Assembly: GCF_036711975.1 (NCBI RefSeq)
Contig: NC_091970.1
Span: 5,959,501-6,023,500, forward strand
DNA: 64,000 bases
Source: Onthophagus taurus
Taxonomy: Eukaryota > Arthropoda > Insecta > Coleoptera > Scarabaeidae
Direction: 5' to 3'
Positions 1 through 12,160 of this stretch are shown one piece after another; the stretch's first letter is position 1; each line of letters starts with the position of its first letter. A program made the position numbers and the translations under genes. The notes beneath the pieces were generated by a model, which ran no database searches, was not told the origin of the DNA, and saw only the letters and a program-made list of their open reading frames with translations.

Positions 1-660
1 ACTTTGACGCCATTGATGTCTTCTGACATTATAACACTACTGATATTGTCGACGGTATTGTATTGATATTACTTTACCTTACCCAGTGGGACGCAGCCAC
101 TATAAAACCTCAGCCTAACTCACTACTCCTGTCCAGTTCTCCCAGCAGAGCGCTCTGTGTAATAAGATTCCTCAAGTACCCTACTTGTAAATATATGGTT
201 GATTGTTGATCTTCCTCCGCAGAATTTACACTGATAATTTTCTAGAGTTTGATCCGAAAACGGTTCTATGTATTTGTAAAGCACCTTTATTAGTACTTTG
301 TATGTTATGTTATCAGTGATAGAGTTCTGGCCCAGATAGTTTAGGAAAGTGACTCCCACTCCAGCCCCAGTGTTGAAAGCGGTAGTTGTCTCTGGTTATC
401 ACTATTGACAGTTTTCTATACATTTTGACACTTCTTCCATTTTTGACATTAATTATTGACACTACAATACTAATTGATGTTTTTAGCACTATTGAGATAA
501 TTGATACTTTTCAACACATTTTGAAACATGTTGACTTTATTGGATACCTTTTTGACAATTTTACACCTTTGGCACTTCTCCACAACATCCACGCCTTTTG
601 ACATAACTACACTATTTAACACTTTTCTATATATTTTGACTCACTTTAACTTTTTGAGAT
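1..660. repeat. Degenerate TTGAC-rich low-complexity stretch
   Basis: The bases before 123 and from about 390 to 660 are built from loosely repeated words such as TTGACACT, TTTTGACAT and ATTGATACTT. The apparent small reading frame at 386-601 is only translated repeat. A LINE scrap at about 123-370 interrupts it. Confidence 0.4.
123..370 (-). mobile_element. LINE reverse-transcriptase fragment
   Basis: The minus-strand translation reads as the fingers/palm part of a non-LTR reverse transcriptase. A segment like ITDNITYKVLIKVLYKYI is followed by YQCKFCGGRSTINHIF, which matches the family pattern of a YQ-GFR-GRST-D-IF block before the catalytic palm. Only about 80 residues remain, with no endonuclease, no YADD box and no 3' tail, so this is a truncated fossil. 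The clade (RTE- or CR1-like) cannot be fixed from this piece. Confidence 0.55.
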
Positions 661-1952
661 CTCCTGACTCTATTTCCCCATCACCTTATTGATTGTTTTT
701 TAAGACAAATTCTTCAATGATGTTGACTGCTTATTAATTGCTTAGCAAAATAACTTAAAATCTAAAGTATTGCTCTCATGATGCTTTTGTTTTCTTTATT
801 GATGAGGCACCTTCTTCTCTCTTGGCATGATTTGTCCTTTGGTTGTATAGAGAGATCTTGTACTTTATCTCGCACCATTTCAAACCAATTCAAATTCTCG
901 TTAGAAAACAGTTTCTACAGCTAACAAGTTAAATAATTAATATTTACTAATAATTAGTTATGAAATTTGAAGGAATATAATTAAATAGAATTGGATTTTA
1001 TGATGATGGATTTTATGGACACCTAAATCAAAATTAAGGATATTGAACATAGGAAATGATAGATTGAGATCTAGCTACAGAATAGTTTCTAAAAAACTCT
1101 AAACCCCAATGCAAACAAATCATGTATTTAAATTATTTTTTTCCATCATTATAAATCCAGAAGTTAATGAATATCCAGAATTTGTAACATAAAAATTTTT
1201 TTCATCTCACATTAACATTTAAATTCTACTTAGAAATTAAAAAAATCGAATTCTTACTGCTTAAATACATACATTCTTATCACTTAGCTATTTATATAGT
1301 TTTTTTAGTATATAATTAAGTTTTGACAAGAATCATAACCTAACATAACCTAACTAAATCTAATTATTTACACATTTTTATAAAAACATCCACCTTGATT
1401 TTGTTATTTCTCTTCTTAGATATGCGGGGATTTATTTTCTTTCTAAAATCTTTTTCTGGATTTGCAAGTAAAATTTTTTTAAATAATTTTAATAAATTGA
1501 AAGTGAAATCAGAGTATCACAGATCTTGAGTTTTTCAAGAACTTCTTTAAAAGAAAAAAAATTAATCAAAACAAATTAATATAAATATGTATATTAATTT
1601 CGTATCTTGAATTCCTTGAAAACTAAAATATTTTTCAAAATTGGCACCACTGATTATTTTATCTCATTTTCTTCTTTGTAGATGGAATTTTTTTTAATTT
1701 AAACAAAATTAATCACGGTATTAATCAAAAATACACAACACAACAAAAAACTTTCAACAAAAAAAATAATAATAATAATAAATACGCGACATTTGCTTTT
1801 AAATCGACTCTCATAAATCCTTTTTTTTATATCGACGATTTCTTTTTAATTTAATAGCAAAATTGTAATAAATCGAAACGTACTTACGCTTAACCTAACT
1901 TTTTTTCTTTGTACATCGATAAACGTCCCGTTTCGAGTCCGTATTTTTTTAT
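661..1952. other. Intergenic, no gene seen
   Basis: Very AT-rich sequence with poly-T/A runs and short TAA microsatellites near 1765-1785. I see no coding exon, RNA gene or clear transposon here. It is the 3' flank of the minus-strand gene that ends at 1953. Confidence 0.4.
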
Positions 1953-3859
1953 TCACATGTAGCGCGGCTTTTTCGGATGAGTTGGACTCCCCATTGTGAC
2001 ATCCGAAGGTGACGCGGGACGCTTACAGTGCCGTTGAATTTCCCCCGTAATAAACGCGCACAAATCAGTACCCACTGGTTGTACGGCTCTTCTCGTACAA
2101 TTTCTCGCCAACGCTTCCGTAAACGTATTCAAATCGTCCGCATTAAACGCGTTTTGTTGGTGATGAGCGGGTGCCACACCTGGTGGTGGTGATATATTTC
2201 TCGGTCGCGGAGATAACCTATAAAAATAGTTTTGATTAATAAAAAAAACAAATAAGAATTATTAACACGTTCGCTAACAGATTTTATTTGCAATGTTAAA
2301 CTTTAATTTAAGCTATACAAGAAAAAATTAAGAAAGAAGAAGCTGTATGGAAAAGAAAAGGTCCAGTGTTGGTTACACACTGGAAGGTCAAGAGATTGGT
2401 GGCTATGATATCAATAATGCATAAACACTGAATTGTAGAAGCAACAAATAGACAAGGAAAACGAGTAATAAAACCAGAGTGTGTTCTTGGCTACAATAAA
2501 ATAAGTACATGTCCAGGATAGACAGATCAGACCAGGTGATGGGATACTACTCATTGTCAAGGAAAGCCATAAGATGGTACAGAAAAGTGTTCTTTCATCT
2601 TATAGATATTGCAAAATTGACCTCTTGAGATTTAGAGAAGAAGTTATAAAGGATGCTACTATAATCAGAATTCCATTATCTGGAGACAGTTCCCCACACA
2701 CAGAAAGACAAAACTGTGATGAAGAGGTGTCGCCAGTGTAGCAGAGATGGAGTTTACAAAGAAATCCAGATACAACAACCTGATATGTTCAGAAAATCCT
2801 GATTTATGTGTAGATCCATGCTTCAGAATCTAGCACAGTACACAATAATTATGTTTCGTAATATTTTGTGGTAGCTGTAGTATTCATTTTGGTTTGTATA
2901 CCATATTATATTGTATTTAGAAAAAGAAAATAGAAACTTTAAAGAAATTCAGGTGTACTTAGAAATTCAAAGTCCAGTAAAATGGACTAGGTCTTTTTTT
3001 TACAAAAGGTTAGCAAAAACCTCATATACAATGAACTAACCTGTAAATAATACAAACCTGAAAAAACTACTGAAGAAGGCGCGGTAACGAATGTGTTAAT
3101 GAATTACCTGTGGTGTGCGTGACGCGGAGGTAGTGGTTTCCCAGAAAGGTAGGCTAAAAGATCTTCTCGGCGAATTAATTTCCGCTTCCGTTTTGCCCAG
3201 TGGAGTAATTCTCCGTTCCTTTTTTGATACCCACACTGTTTTGCTATTTCACTACTTTGTTTGGCTATATCACAAGATTCTAATTTGGGAAAAAATTAAT
3301 TAAATAAGATCGTTTTAAATTAGATTTTTACCTTTATATAAAGCTGTTACCGAGGCTGCTGCTGTTTGAAAAGATACCCAAAGCGAGCTTGGATCAGCTG
3401 TGATTCGATCTAAAAAGTAAAACAAACGACGAAAATTATTTTTTTGTTTATGCTGTCAAATTTTTATAAAAAAAATCGATGTTGAAATTGGGATTAAATT
3501 AGAACTAAGTCCCCTTTCACAGCTGATTATAAAAACGATAACAAAATGTCGGTATCTGAAACATTTCCTTCTTTCTTTTTCTTAACAATGCTTGGCGCAA
3601 GAAAAAAAGTACGTTTGTGTCGAAAGACGCGGATTATTGGGGTATTATAAAAATAGCTTAATCTTCGGATAAAAAAAGAAAATATACCTCGATAGAGTTG
3701 TGCAATCGACGTCGCGGCATCCTGAAACACCATCCAGAGTTTCCTGTGCGAATTATCCGACTCTATTGTCAACGACTGTTCGTAATCGGGTTGCTCCTCT
3801 ATCAAATCCGCGCATTGTTGTTCCCAAACGGATAACCAAGAATCACCGTCACCATCCAT
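1953..3859 (-). CDS. HAPSTR1: HAPSTR1 (C16orf72 / UPF0472) stress-response protein
   Basis: Four exons on the minus strand: 3859-3688, 3409-3332, 3279-3108 and 2217-1953, all with GT-AG introns and matching phases, giving 228 residues. Exon 1 has a SWLSVWEQQCADL segment and a KLWMVFQDAATSIAQLY repeat. Exon 2 carries the second copy, SLWVSFQTAAASVTALYK. Exon 3 has GYQKRNGELLHWAKRKRKLIRRED; the last exon ends in SPTHPKKPRY. These line up block by block with human C16orf72, a nuclear partner of the ubiquitin ligase HUWE1 that tunes stress and p53 signalling. I chose the ATG at 3857-3859; an in-frame ATG at 3889 would add ten residues. The stop codon overlaps an AATAAA (TGAATAAA), so the 3' UTR may be very short. 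Intron 3 holds a piggyBac relic. Shares a 5' region with mRpL12. Confidence 0.92.
2262..3099 (+). mobile_element. Internally deleted piggyBac-family element
   Basis: Inside intron 3 of HAPSTR1. The ends are TTAA (2262-2265 and 3096-3099), the target site used by piggyBac, followed by imperfect inverted repeats CACGTTCGCTAAC and, on the other strand, CACATTCGTTACC. Inside on the plus strand are transposase fragments in shifting frames: GKRVIKPECVLGYNK (about 2465-2505), RIDRSDQVMGYYSLSRK and WYRKVFFHL (about 2519-2615, including the family's third catalytic Asp), then the C-terminal cysteine-rich finger CRQC (about 2731) and NPDLCVDPCF (about 2795-2825). The N-terminal two thirds of the transposase is gone and frames are broken, so it is dead. 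Confidence 0.85.
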
Positions 3860-4337
3860 CGTCTTATTTCTTAATATTTTCAATATCACACCGACTCGTA
3901 TTTTATTATTTTTTTATTATTAACCCACGTGCAAAACGTACTCCTCCTTAACTATACAAATCCATTACTGCGTTGTCCCAGTGAATAAAATCTTTGACAT
4001 GGGGAACTTTATACGCGCTACCAACCTCATCTTAAAAATCACTAAATAAAAACGAAAAAATAACAATGAATGACGAGATTTAATAATAAAAATAAGTAAA
4101 AAGAATTAAATCAATGTAATAAAACGAAATAATCATTAATTTAATTACGCATTTAGTAAATAATTAAAAAATTATAAAGATTACAAAAAAAAAAAAAAGC
4201 GCCATCTATCGACAAACTCAATAATATTAATGACATAACCTAAAAAGTTAAAATAACCGAAACATCATCGAAAAATCATTAAATAATCAAAAAATTTAAC
4301 TTGTAAATTAAAAACTGTTAAAAAAACATAAAAAACA
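3860..4337. promoter_or_regulatory. Head-to-head intergenic region, HAPSTR1 / mRpL12
   Basis: The 478 bases between two divergent start codons must hold both promoters unless one starts inside the other. It is AT-rich with an A13 run at about 4186-4198. I see no convincing TATA box on either strand. Bidirectional use is inference from geometry. Confidence 0.5.
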
Positions 4338-4932
4338 ATGCAAAGTATTAAAAAAATCGCAACCACATCGTTCAAAAATTGGAGATTCATCTCAAATCGG
4401 TAAGATAACCTCAAAAAAAAATACACACGCTCATCAATTTATTAATTATTCATTTAGCACCCCAATTTTATCACAAGCCGAACCCCAAATAGAAAAAATC
4501 CCCATTCCACCCCCATCAGATACATCAATTCCAGCATCTCCAAAAATTGAACAACTTTGTTCGGAAATAACCAAATTAAACCTCATCGAAGTAAGCGAAT
4601 TAAGCGCTTTATTAAAGAAGCGGTTAAATCTCCCCGACGCCCCCATGGTAGCGGCGGGCACTTTTGCCCCCGCGAAACAAGAAGATGAGGAAGAAGCGGC
4701 TCCGCAAAAACAAAAAACTTCTTTTACTGTTAAGTTGATGAAATTCGACGATAAACAAAAAGTGGCTTTAATTAAGGAAATTAAGAATTTACTGGAAGGA
4801 ATGAACCTGGTGCAAGCTAAAAAGTTCGTTGAAAGTGCCCCCGTTGTTGTTAAAGGGGATATTGCTAAAGATGAAGCGGAGAAACTTAAAGAAGCTTTGG
4901 TGAAAGTTGGGGCGTCAATAGAAATCGAATAA
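4338..4932 (+). CDS. mRpL12: Mitochondrial ribosomal protein bL12m
   Basis: Two exons, 4338-4399 and 4458-4932, joined by a 58-base GT-AG intron (an Arg codon is split), give 178 residues. The protein starts with a basic presequence, MQSIKKIATTSFKNWRF, suited to mitochondrial import. The N-terminal dimerisation part ends LIEVSELSALLKKRLNLPD; after a charged linker comes the L7/L12 C-terminal domain from FTVKLMKFDDKQKVALIKEI to EALVKVGASIEIE. Length and order match bL12m, the stalk protein of the mitochondrial large subunit that recruits translation factors; in mammals it is also reported to bind mitochondrial RNA polymerase, which lies 24 kb away here. AATAAA at 4971-4976 is a good polyadenylation signal. 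Start choice is set by the presequence and splice phase. Confidence 0.95.
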
Positions 4933-4976
4933 GGATTGAGAAATGTAATTATTAATGTAGAATTAGGTTTAATAAA

Positions 4977-6044
4977 GATAAATTTGTATTAATTAAATTA
5001 TTTTTTGAAATTCCTTTATTATCGGCAATGAAAAATTTTATTTTTAACTAAAAGATGGCGCTACTTCATTGAATTACTCAAAGTATTAAACATTTAAAAG
5101 CTAATTGCGTATTATTTGAACAAAACGTTATTGCAACACGTTGTCCTCAAAAAGCAGTTTGAAAATAGGTTGCACGTGAATGACTTTTAAGAGTAGTAAT
5201 AAGAACATGGCCTTTAAGTACAAAAGTCGAAAAAAAAAAAACTTGGAAGAAATCACGAGTTTTATTTTTAAATGGGAAATAAGTCTTTAATGCAAAAAAA
5301 AAACGTTGTAGACTTTAATCGACGAACGTCTGACCACAAATTAGCGTCTTTTCTCGTTCTTTTGTAGAGCTAACTACGAATGTAATCTGCCCGAGGGGGC
5401 CTCTTTAAAAAAAAACTGGTTGGTGGAATTAAAAAGGAAAAAAAATTGCCCCCAGTAAAAAGATACCTGGCGCTTGATGTTACGAAGAACCGCTTCTTCT
5501 CGGTGTAGTAATTTCGTAGCAATTCGAATTCTTTTTACTGCAATAACTTTCTCATTTTTCTTGTATTAGTAGCGGGGTAATGAACTTTTCGAAGAATGGG
5601 AAAAAATTCAAGGTTTATTTGTTCTTTCAACGAAGATGAAAACGAACGTCATCAGCTTGAGAAAAAAAAAACACCGAGAAGAATTTTTATTATGAAATTG
5701 TTACAATCTGCAATGGTTGTATAATCGAAGAAAAAAACAAAACGATTAAAACAGAAACCGCGCAGCACATTGAATCGAACTCAATTGCTATCAATTAAAC
5801 TTAATGCGGGCGTGAGACGGACTCTATATCATTAATATACAGGGAGAACATTAAATACAAGACAATTATGACTTGTATATGTCATAAATAACGGATTGTA
5901 TCGAAATACTTTTTTGAGTTTGTCAATTACATTCTATGAAATATTTGGAATCATTCTGAAATATGATTGAAAGATGTCACGGATGTTGGGAATAAGGCAA
6001 CAAAATCCTCTAGCATTTAATCATCGTGGTCTCTATACCAACCT
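4977..6044. other. Intergenic, no gene seen
   Basis: AT-rich sequence with several poly-A runs between mRpL12 and the foldback repeats. The minus and plus frames hold no run that looks coding. Nothing else recognised. Confidence 0.4.
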
Positions 6045-6390
6045 AGTGTAAAACTAGAACTAACACTAAACCGAGAACTAGAAACATTCGGGTTTAGCCG
6101 CACGTCTCTAAAGACGGCTAAACCCGAATGATTCTAGTTCTAGGTCTTATGTTAGTTTTAGTGACAGTGCTAGTGCAATACTAGAACTAACGCTAGACCG
6201 AGAACTAAATCATTTGGGTTTAACCGCACGTCTCTAAAGACGGCTAAACCCGAATGATTCTAGTTCTTGGTGTTAGTTCTACTTTTAGTTCAATAAAAAT
6301 ATACAGCAATCTAGCGCTACATAACAATTAAAACTAGAACTAACACTAGACCTAGAACTAGAAATATACGGGTTTAGCCGTGCTTCTGAA
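6045..6390. repeat. Palindromic foldback repeats, two full and one partial copy
   Basis: Copies at about 6045-6172 and 6176-6290, plus a half copy at 6331-6382. The core at 6085-6130 is a near-perfect hairpin: ATTCGGGTTTAGCCG, then an inner stem GTCT-CTAA-AGAC, then GGCTAAACCCGAAT, with a small GCAC bulge. The flanks are also inverted, made of CTAGAACTAACACTAGAC-type words. The same family recurs at about 14.06-14.13, 16.6-17.4, 20.9, 38.3-38.8 and 53.9 kb. This looks like a non-autonomous foldback element; no coding capacity is visible. Confidence 0.8.
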
Positions 6391-6409
6391 ACACCCTGCT
6401 TGTTATTCC

Positions 6410-6890
6410 CTGTCAATTGTTCCTTCCTTAGATATTTTGCTGCCAAAGATGCTTTTATGTTCCTCACATTGTTTTATTTTTCTTAACTCCAGTTTTGGAT
6501 CTTCATCGTTTTGTCCAACACACATATTCCTTTCTAAGTTTCCTTAAGTTGCTGAATATTTTTGTTAAGCCATTTTCCTTTCCATTCAATTTCTTTGGCA
6601 GAAAGAGGCAGTTCTTTCTTCTTTATTTCTCCCCCTTTCTGCATTCTTCATGAAAACTTCTGCCTTATTTTTGGATTGATTTCAAGCATTTTCACTTTCA
6701 TATTTCTGTTTTCACCTTTTTTATTATCCGCAATTTTTAATATGGCGCCTGCTTGGTGGGGAGTAATCAAAATCCTTGCTCTTCCTCGTTCAGTGTCATA
6801 TTAGGTCCCCTCAACATTGGCAATCACATTGGCGAATTGTTTGCGACTTTCGACTCATCTAAATAGTTTTCGGCACCTGCCATTTGCACA
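6410..6890 (-). pseudogene. Broken coding-like remnant, family unknown
   Basis: Read on the minus strand, this stretch gives long coding-like pieces such as MAGAENYLDESKVANNSP (around 6885-6825), then TKIFSNLRKLRKEYVCVGQN (around 6570-6510) and LELRKIKQCEEHK, separated by several breaks. The charged, helical composition differs from the AT-rich background. I do not recognise the family; it may be an old host pseudogene or a transposon ORF. Confidence 0.25.
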
Positions 6891-7323
6891 TTTGCTTCCT
6901 TATCTTTCTTATCTTGATAATTTTAACACTACTTTGTTTGTCTCCCTGGCTATCCAGGGTAATCAAAATCCAAACATGAGAACATGAAGATGCAAATTTG
7001 ATTTATAAGGTTAAAATAACATTGGAGAGGAAGTTGCTTCTTCGAAAATGAAATAACCTAGCCTAACTTAATACAGCATTAAGAAGGAATACAATCATTG
7101 CAAATTTAACAATTTCATTAATATTACAAGATTTTTGGCATTTATTTTGAACCAGCCTGTATATAAACACATATTCAAAAGCTATACTACAAACCACAAT
7201 TGATATTGAATGAAGTAGAATGAGTCGGAGTTTGAAGAGATGATAGTAATATATTCCACGAAAGCGCCGTCCGTTACAGGAATGAGAGATCTGATTGGTC
7301 GCCGTTGGAGGTGGGGCACTATG

Positions 7324-7361
7324 TATATGAATAAACCCACGCCGATATTTCGATCTCAGTT
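7324..7361 (+). promoter_or_regulatory. Candidate TATA box and initiator for the SLC17 transporter
   Basis: TATATGA at 7324-7330 lies about 32 bases before TCAGT at 7356-7360, an arthropod initiator consensus. This is the right spacing for a TATA-Inr core promoter. It would give a 5' leader of about 260 bases before the ATG at 7616. Inference from motif and spacing only. Confidence 0.45.
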
Positions 7362-7615
7362 TTTCGAGTTGGCTTGGCGTAACAGCTCTTTACAATTTTT
7401 TTTTCGCTCATTCAAAAAAAAAAAAAGTGAAAAACTATTAAAACCAACTGTGATCTTTTTTAATTACTTAAGTTTTTTCTAGTTTTAACATTTAGTTTTT
7501 GAAATTACTTAATTTCTTTTCTAGGTGTGTTAATAATTAAAAAAAATTAAATTAATTCGAGTTAATAAATAAAAATTATTTTTTTTTAGTTAATTTAAAT
7601 CGAATTTTCGAAATC

Positions 7616-10600
7616 ATGGCTTCCGCAACAACTAAAAAAGGTTGTTTAGGTAAGTTTGATTGAAACTTTCTTTTTCGCGGGCGGTTATATTTAACATTTT
7701 GAGACGTTCGCACGTAATTTGGACGTAGAAACACACGATGAGGTTTAATTTTAGATTGAGAAAATGTGAACGCACGAGACTTGAGTTTCACATTTTCTTG
7801 GCACGCGGTAAAATTCTTAAAATTCTTTTCCCTTTTCATACCACCCATATAAATGCAGTTAAAAACTAAAAATTATCAAAAAAAATTTGTATCAGTGAAA
7901 AGAAAAGTGAATTGAAACGGTTTCTTTCTTTTTATCCAAACAGGTGCAAGGTAAACCGCATACCTTTCAGAAATTGTTTACTCAACGGGAAGGAATAAAT
8001 TAAAATACTCGTTGAGGAGCTATTAAAACTTTTTTTTTAACAACTCACCGTTCGATTCCGATTTTCGTTTTGTGCTCATTTTCTTTCTTGTTTGTTAAAT
8101 CGAGCGAGGAGTTGCTATATTTGGGATCACCATTCCAGTTATAGAAAGAAGGAGCCGTAAATAGATAACCTTGAAATTAAATAAGAAAAAAATTAAAAAG
8201 ATAAATTGAAAATGTGATAAAATTCGTTGGCGCCAAATTAATTAGATATTTATTGATAACCTAATCTTTAAAATTAAAACAAACGTCAAAATTTTGACGT
8301 TTAAAAAAAATTTACCTCGAAATTTTGACGTTTAAAAAAATAACCTCAAATATTTTATGCACTTAAAAAAATTTGTAAAGAATTTTAACCTTGAAGTAAA
8401 TTTTTTCTTTATAATTAATATTTTCGTATTAAAAAAAACAATTCCCCACAAACATTTACACATTAATTGCAACAATGTGTATTTATCACATTTATTCTAC
8501 AATTATGTCAACTCATTCAATGAGTTAATTCCATTTAAGACCAGACAATGACTATGAAACACCTAATAAAACCATAAAACTATAATAAAAACGTTTCTAA
8601 CTCCCTTTTTTTTTTAGATAAAATATCATGTCGACAAGTATTAAACATCATGGTAATAATTGGTTTTATGATAAATTATATGTTGCGAGTGAACATAACA
8701 ATAGCAATAACGGCAATGGTACCAAGTCCCACAACAAATGTGACTAATAATACAGATAACGCAACGATGGAGCCAACTTCCGAGTTATTTAATTGGGATA
8801 AATACCAACAAAATATGATTTTGGGTAGTTTCTTTTGGGGATACGTCTTGACTGAGCTCCCTGGTGGTCACATGGCGGACGCAATCGGTGGTCATAAAAT
8901 ATTTGGAGGTGGAACATTAGCTGCTAGTATCCTAACTTTATTAACCCCATTAGCTTGTTATTGGGGTTTTGTTCCTGTAGTACTTATCCGTGCCCTGCTA
9001 GGTTTCTTTTTGGGCGCGACGTGGCCTGCTTTACCTCCAATCGCTGCCAAATGGATTCCGCCAATGGAGCGATCGAAATTCGTGGCGAACATGATGGCTT
9101 CTTCATTGGGGGCTGCAATTACAATGCCGGTATGCGGCTTGCTCATAGACAAATTGGGATGGGCTAGCGTTTTCTATTTGACGGGTGGGTTAAGTTTGGT
9201 TTGGTCTGTTGCGTGGTTCTTTGTAGTGTTCGATTCGCCAGCAACGCACCCGAGGTGTAGCGCCGAAGAACGGATGGAAATAGAAACGGCTATCGCTCAA
9301 CATACCAAAGGAAAGAAGCCCAAAAATGTCCCGTGGAAAGCCATTTTTACGTCATTACCAGTTTGGGCGATCGTCGTCACTCATGGATGCTCCGTTTTTG
9401 GGTATTTCACGGTGGTCAATCAACTCCCAACGTATTTCAAGGATGTTTTGAAGTATAATATTAAAGAAAACGGGTTATACTCCAGTTTGCCATATTTAGG
9501 TAAGCCAAAATCTAAAAATAAATAAAATTAATACTGGAAAATTTTACTAGCAAAAAAAAATGAGGTTATGTTTTGAATTTTAACTATTTTTACACCTTTG
9601 CCAAGGAAATTTCACCTTGACTTTAAAATTACATCAAAAAACGTGCTTCGTTATATAATCTTACCTTAGATGAGAATCTTTTTCGATTTAACACGTATTC
9701 AAGGCGACTTTAAGTAATTATAATTTTTTTTTAAATTTATCTATGGAGGTTTGTTTTGGTGTGAAGTTGCTCACAAATAATTGACAATTATAATATTAAA
9801 AATTAATTCAAAAAAGTCAAATGTACTTAAATAATTATATAAATTATTAAAATAAATAATTATTAAACTAATTAATACATTTACATTAATTTTTTTAAAT
9901 CAAATTAGATAAATCATTAAAAAAAAATTAAGTTGGTATTAAATTTGACAATTATAAAATTGACGTTTCACATAACCTAATATGCTTTTAAAATTCTAAT
10001 CTAAAATTAACTTGAATACCTCCGACGTAAAGAAAAATAGTGTTATCGCACCGAGTAATTATTTCCGTGTTAAATACGTCATAAATTTGCATTGTGCAAC
10101 TCATGAAAGAAAAATTCAAAAGAATAAATAATCGTATACAGGTTCTTTTTTAACCTTCTTTTGCAATAATCTATTTTAAAAGTGGCGATTAAAAAGAAAA
10201 TGACGAAATTTTCGATAAGAAAAGCTGAATTTGGCACGTTTGTGATAAAGGTCTCTATTTATAATAATTTTAACACTATTTTATTATTATATCTGTTTAA
10301 AAAGTTCTTTTTTGATTCTAGGTAAATATTTAATGGCGATAATTAGCAGTTATTTAGCAGATAAATTGCGGCGCAACGGAAAATTCACAACGACGTTTAT
10401 TAGAAAATCGTTTACAACATTCGCGGTAGGTTTTCCAGCCGGTTTTATGGTTCTCCAAGCGTTTTTCGGTCAAATATCGGCTATTTCAATAACGATATTT
10501 ACCTGCTCTCTCTTTTTTAATGGAGCTGTAACGGCGGGTTATCTGGCAAATGGTTTGGATATAGCCCCAAATTTTTCGGGGACAATCTTCGGGATGGCTA

Positions 10601-10863
10601 ATACATTATCATCAATGGGCGGTTATATTTCGACCGCTATCGTGGCCGCTTTAACCAACAAAAGTTCAACGTTCTCAGAATGGAAGTGGGTTTTCTGGAT
10701 TTTAGCAGGAAATTATGCTTTGGGTACTTTGGTTTATTTAATTTTTGGAACTGGTAAATTACAAGGATGGAATTCGGTTGAACGTAGACAAAGTGAGAAC
10801 GGCGTTAAAAGCGAACAAGAATTAGAACCGCTTAAAAAGAAAAACGGGGAAATTCCCGCTTAA
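7616..10863 (+). CDS. SLC17-family anion/phosphate cotransporter (MFS)
   Basis: Three exons, 7616-7649, 8618-9499 and 10322-10863, in matching phases, give 485 residues. The short first exon encodes MASATTKKGCLD; the rest is a 12-helix major facilitator. Helix 1 ends NYMLRVNITIAI, the SLC17 signature. A lumenal/extracellular loop with N-glycosylation sites (NVT, NNT, NAT) follows, then WDKYQQNMILGSFFWGYVLTE with its PGG turn, typical of sialin, vesicular glutamate transporters and insect inorganic phosphate cotransporters (Picot-like). Exon 3 covers the last five helices, and the C-tail is polar and lysine-rich. Insects carry many paralogues, so the substrate cannot be read from sequence. AATAAA at 10879 and 10895 fit the 3' end. 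No broken frame. Confidence 0.92.
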
Positions 10864-10900
10864 AAATTAGCATTAAGAATAAATTAATAAATTAAATAAA

Positions 10901-11829
10901 GAGTTGTACTTATAGGATTAAATCTGATTACAATTTGAATAGGTATTTTGTATTTTAATTTTTTTTTTGTAAATTGTGATTATTTTTTTACTAAAATATA
11001 TAAAAACGAATCAAGAAATTTTATACTTTTATTTTATCGTTATTATCTCGATTTTTTGAGTAAACATTAGATAATGAAACGTATTAATTTTCATCTTCTA
11101 TTTAATAGAGTGCAAACAGTGATAAAATTCGATCTAAAAAATGAATTAATTCATTAATAATTAATTAGGTTATCAACAAATTGACTCGATCGAGTTCGTG
11201 CAAGAAAAACAGCAAAAGAAAAATTCTTAATTTGAACTCATTCGATATGATTACTTAAAACCCATTAAAACGATAAAATATTTTGGAACAAATTAGATAT
11301 TTATTGATAACGGGTTTATAAACGATCTCAATTTTATTATTTAACCTCGTTTTTTTAGATGAATAATTGCTGATATTAATCATTTTTAATCGGTAACGAT
11401 GTGTTTTGGACTTGTTTTATACGTACGTGTTTTTGCCGGACTCTTGAAGTTATAATTATATCGTTCTATATTTTTTATTAACAAATATATATCCTCTTGA
11501 ATTTATCGGTAAGTTTTTAATCTTGAAAAGAAATTAGAAAAATATCTCCTTGTCAAAAATACTTGACGTTTTAAAAACGTCAAAAGAGTTTGCTGCCAAC
11601 TTAAATTTAATAGTAACTATGAAATCCCCTAAATTTTTAAAAAATGTTTACATTCATTATTATTTCTTAAAAAAAGTAAATTTACCAAGTAATCCAAGAC
11701 TTGAACCTCAGATCCGATACTGATGAGAAATTACGAAATACTCGAAACATCTTCAATCAGCTACACTCTCATCGATCTGTCAATATCTAGAGTTATTTTG
11801 TCATTTTCCTCCAATAAGGAAAACGACCA
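10901..11829. other. Intergenic, no gene seen
   Basis: AT-rich sequence downstream of the SLC17 gene. The small frame starting at 11723 has no recognisable content. Nothing else supported. Confidence 0.4.
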
Positions 11830-12160
11830 ACCCAAGATTCAGACTAGGTATAACACCATCTCGCTTAACGTTATCCCTCAAAGTTGGTGGTTATGTGTTG
11901 GAAAGAGTACAACAGTTCTCCTATCTATATATCTATATAGAAAAGCCTTAGTGGTAACATAAAGATATGAAGCTTGTGCTCTAACAACCACACGTGAACA
12001 ACTTTTTAGGGTATATGGTGCCGATATTGAGAGGTTCATTAAAAGCACTAGAAAAAAAGGAGAATTGGAGATCAAATTGAAGTCAAAGAACAAGAGGCAG
12101 ACCGAGAAAACGATGAAAGAACGATGTAGAGATGACTGGCATGTGTGCGGAAATTAGCCT
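11830..12160 (+). mobile_element. Decayed LINE tail (reverse transcriptase C-terminus)
   Basis: Shifting plus-strand frames read LKVGGYVLERVQQFSYL (about 11876-11928), like the block after the palm of many LINE reverse transcriptases, then a gap, then a RGRPRKR motif (about 12088-12112) followed by DVEMT, like the basic tail RGRPRKRW-DDVE. The rest is unrecognisable and broken. Weak but consistent in order and strand. Confidence 0.4.

Noticed and set aside
1330-1365. TAACCTAACATAACCTAACT resembling telomeric repeat
   Set aside because: The insect telomere unit is TTAGG in regular tandem; this is short, irregular and recurs as loose AT-rich words throughout the window.
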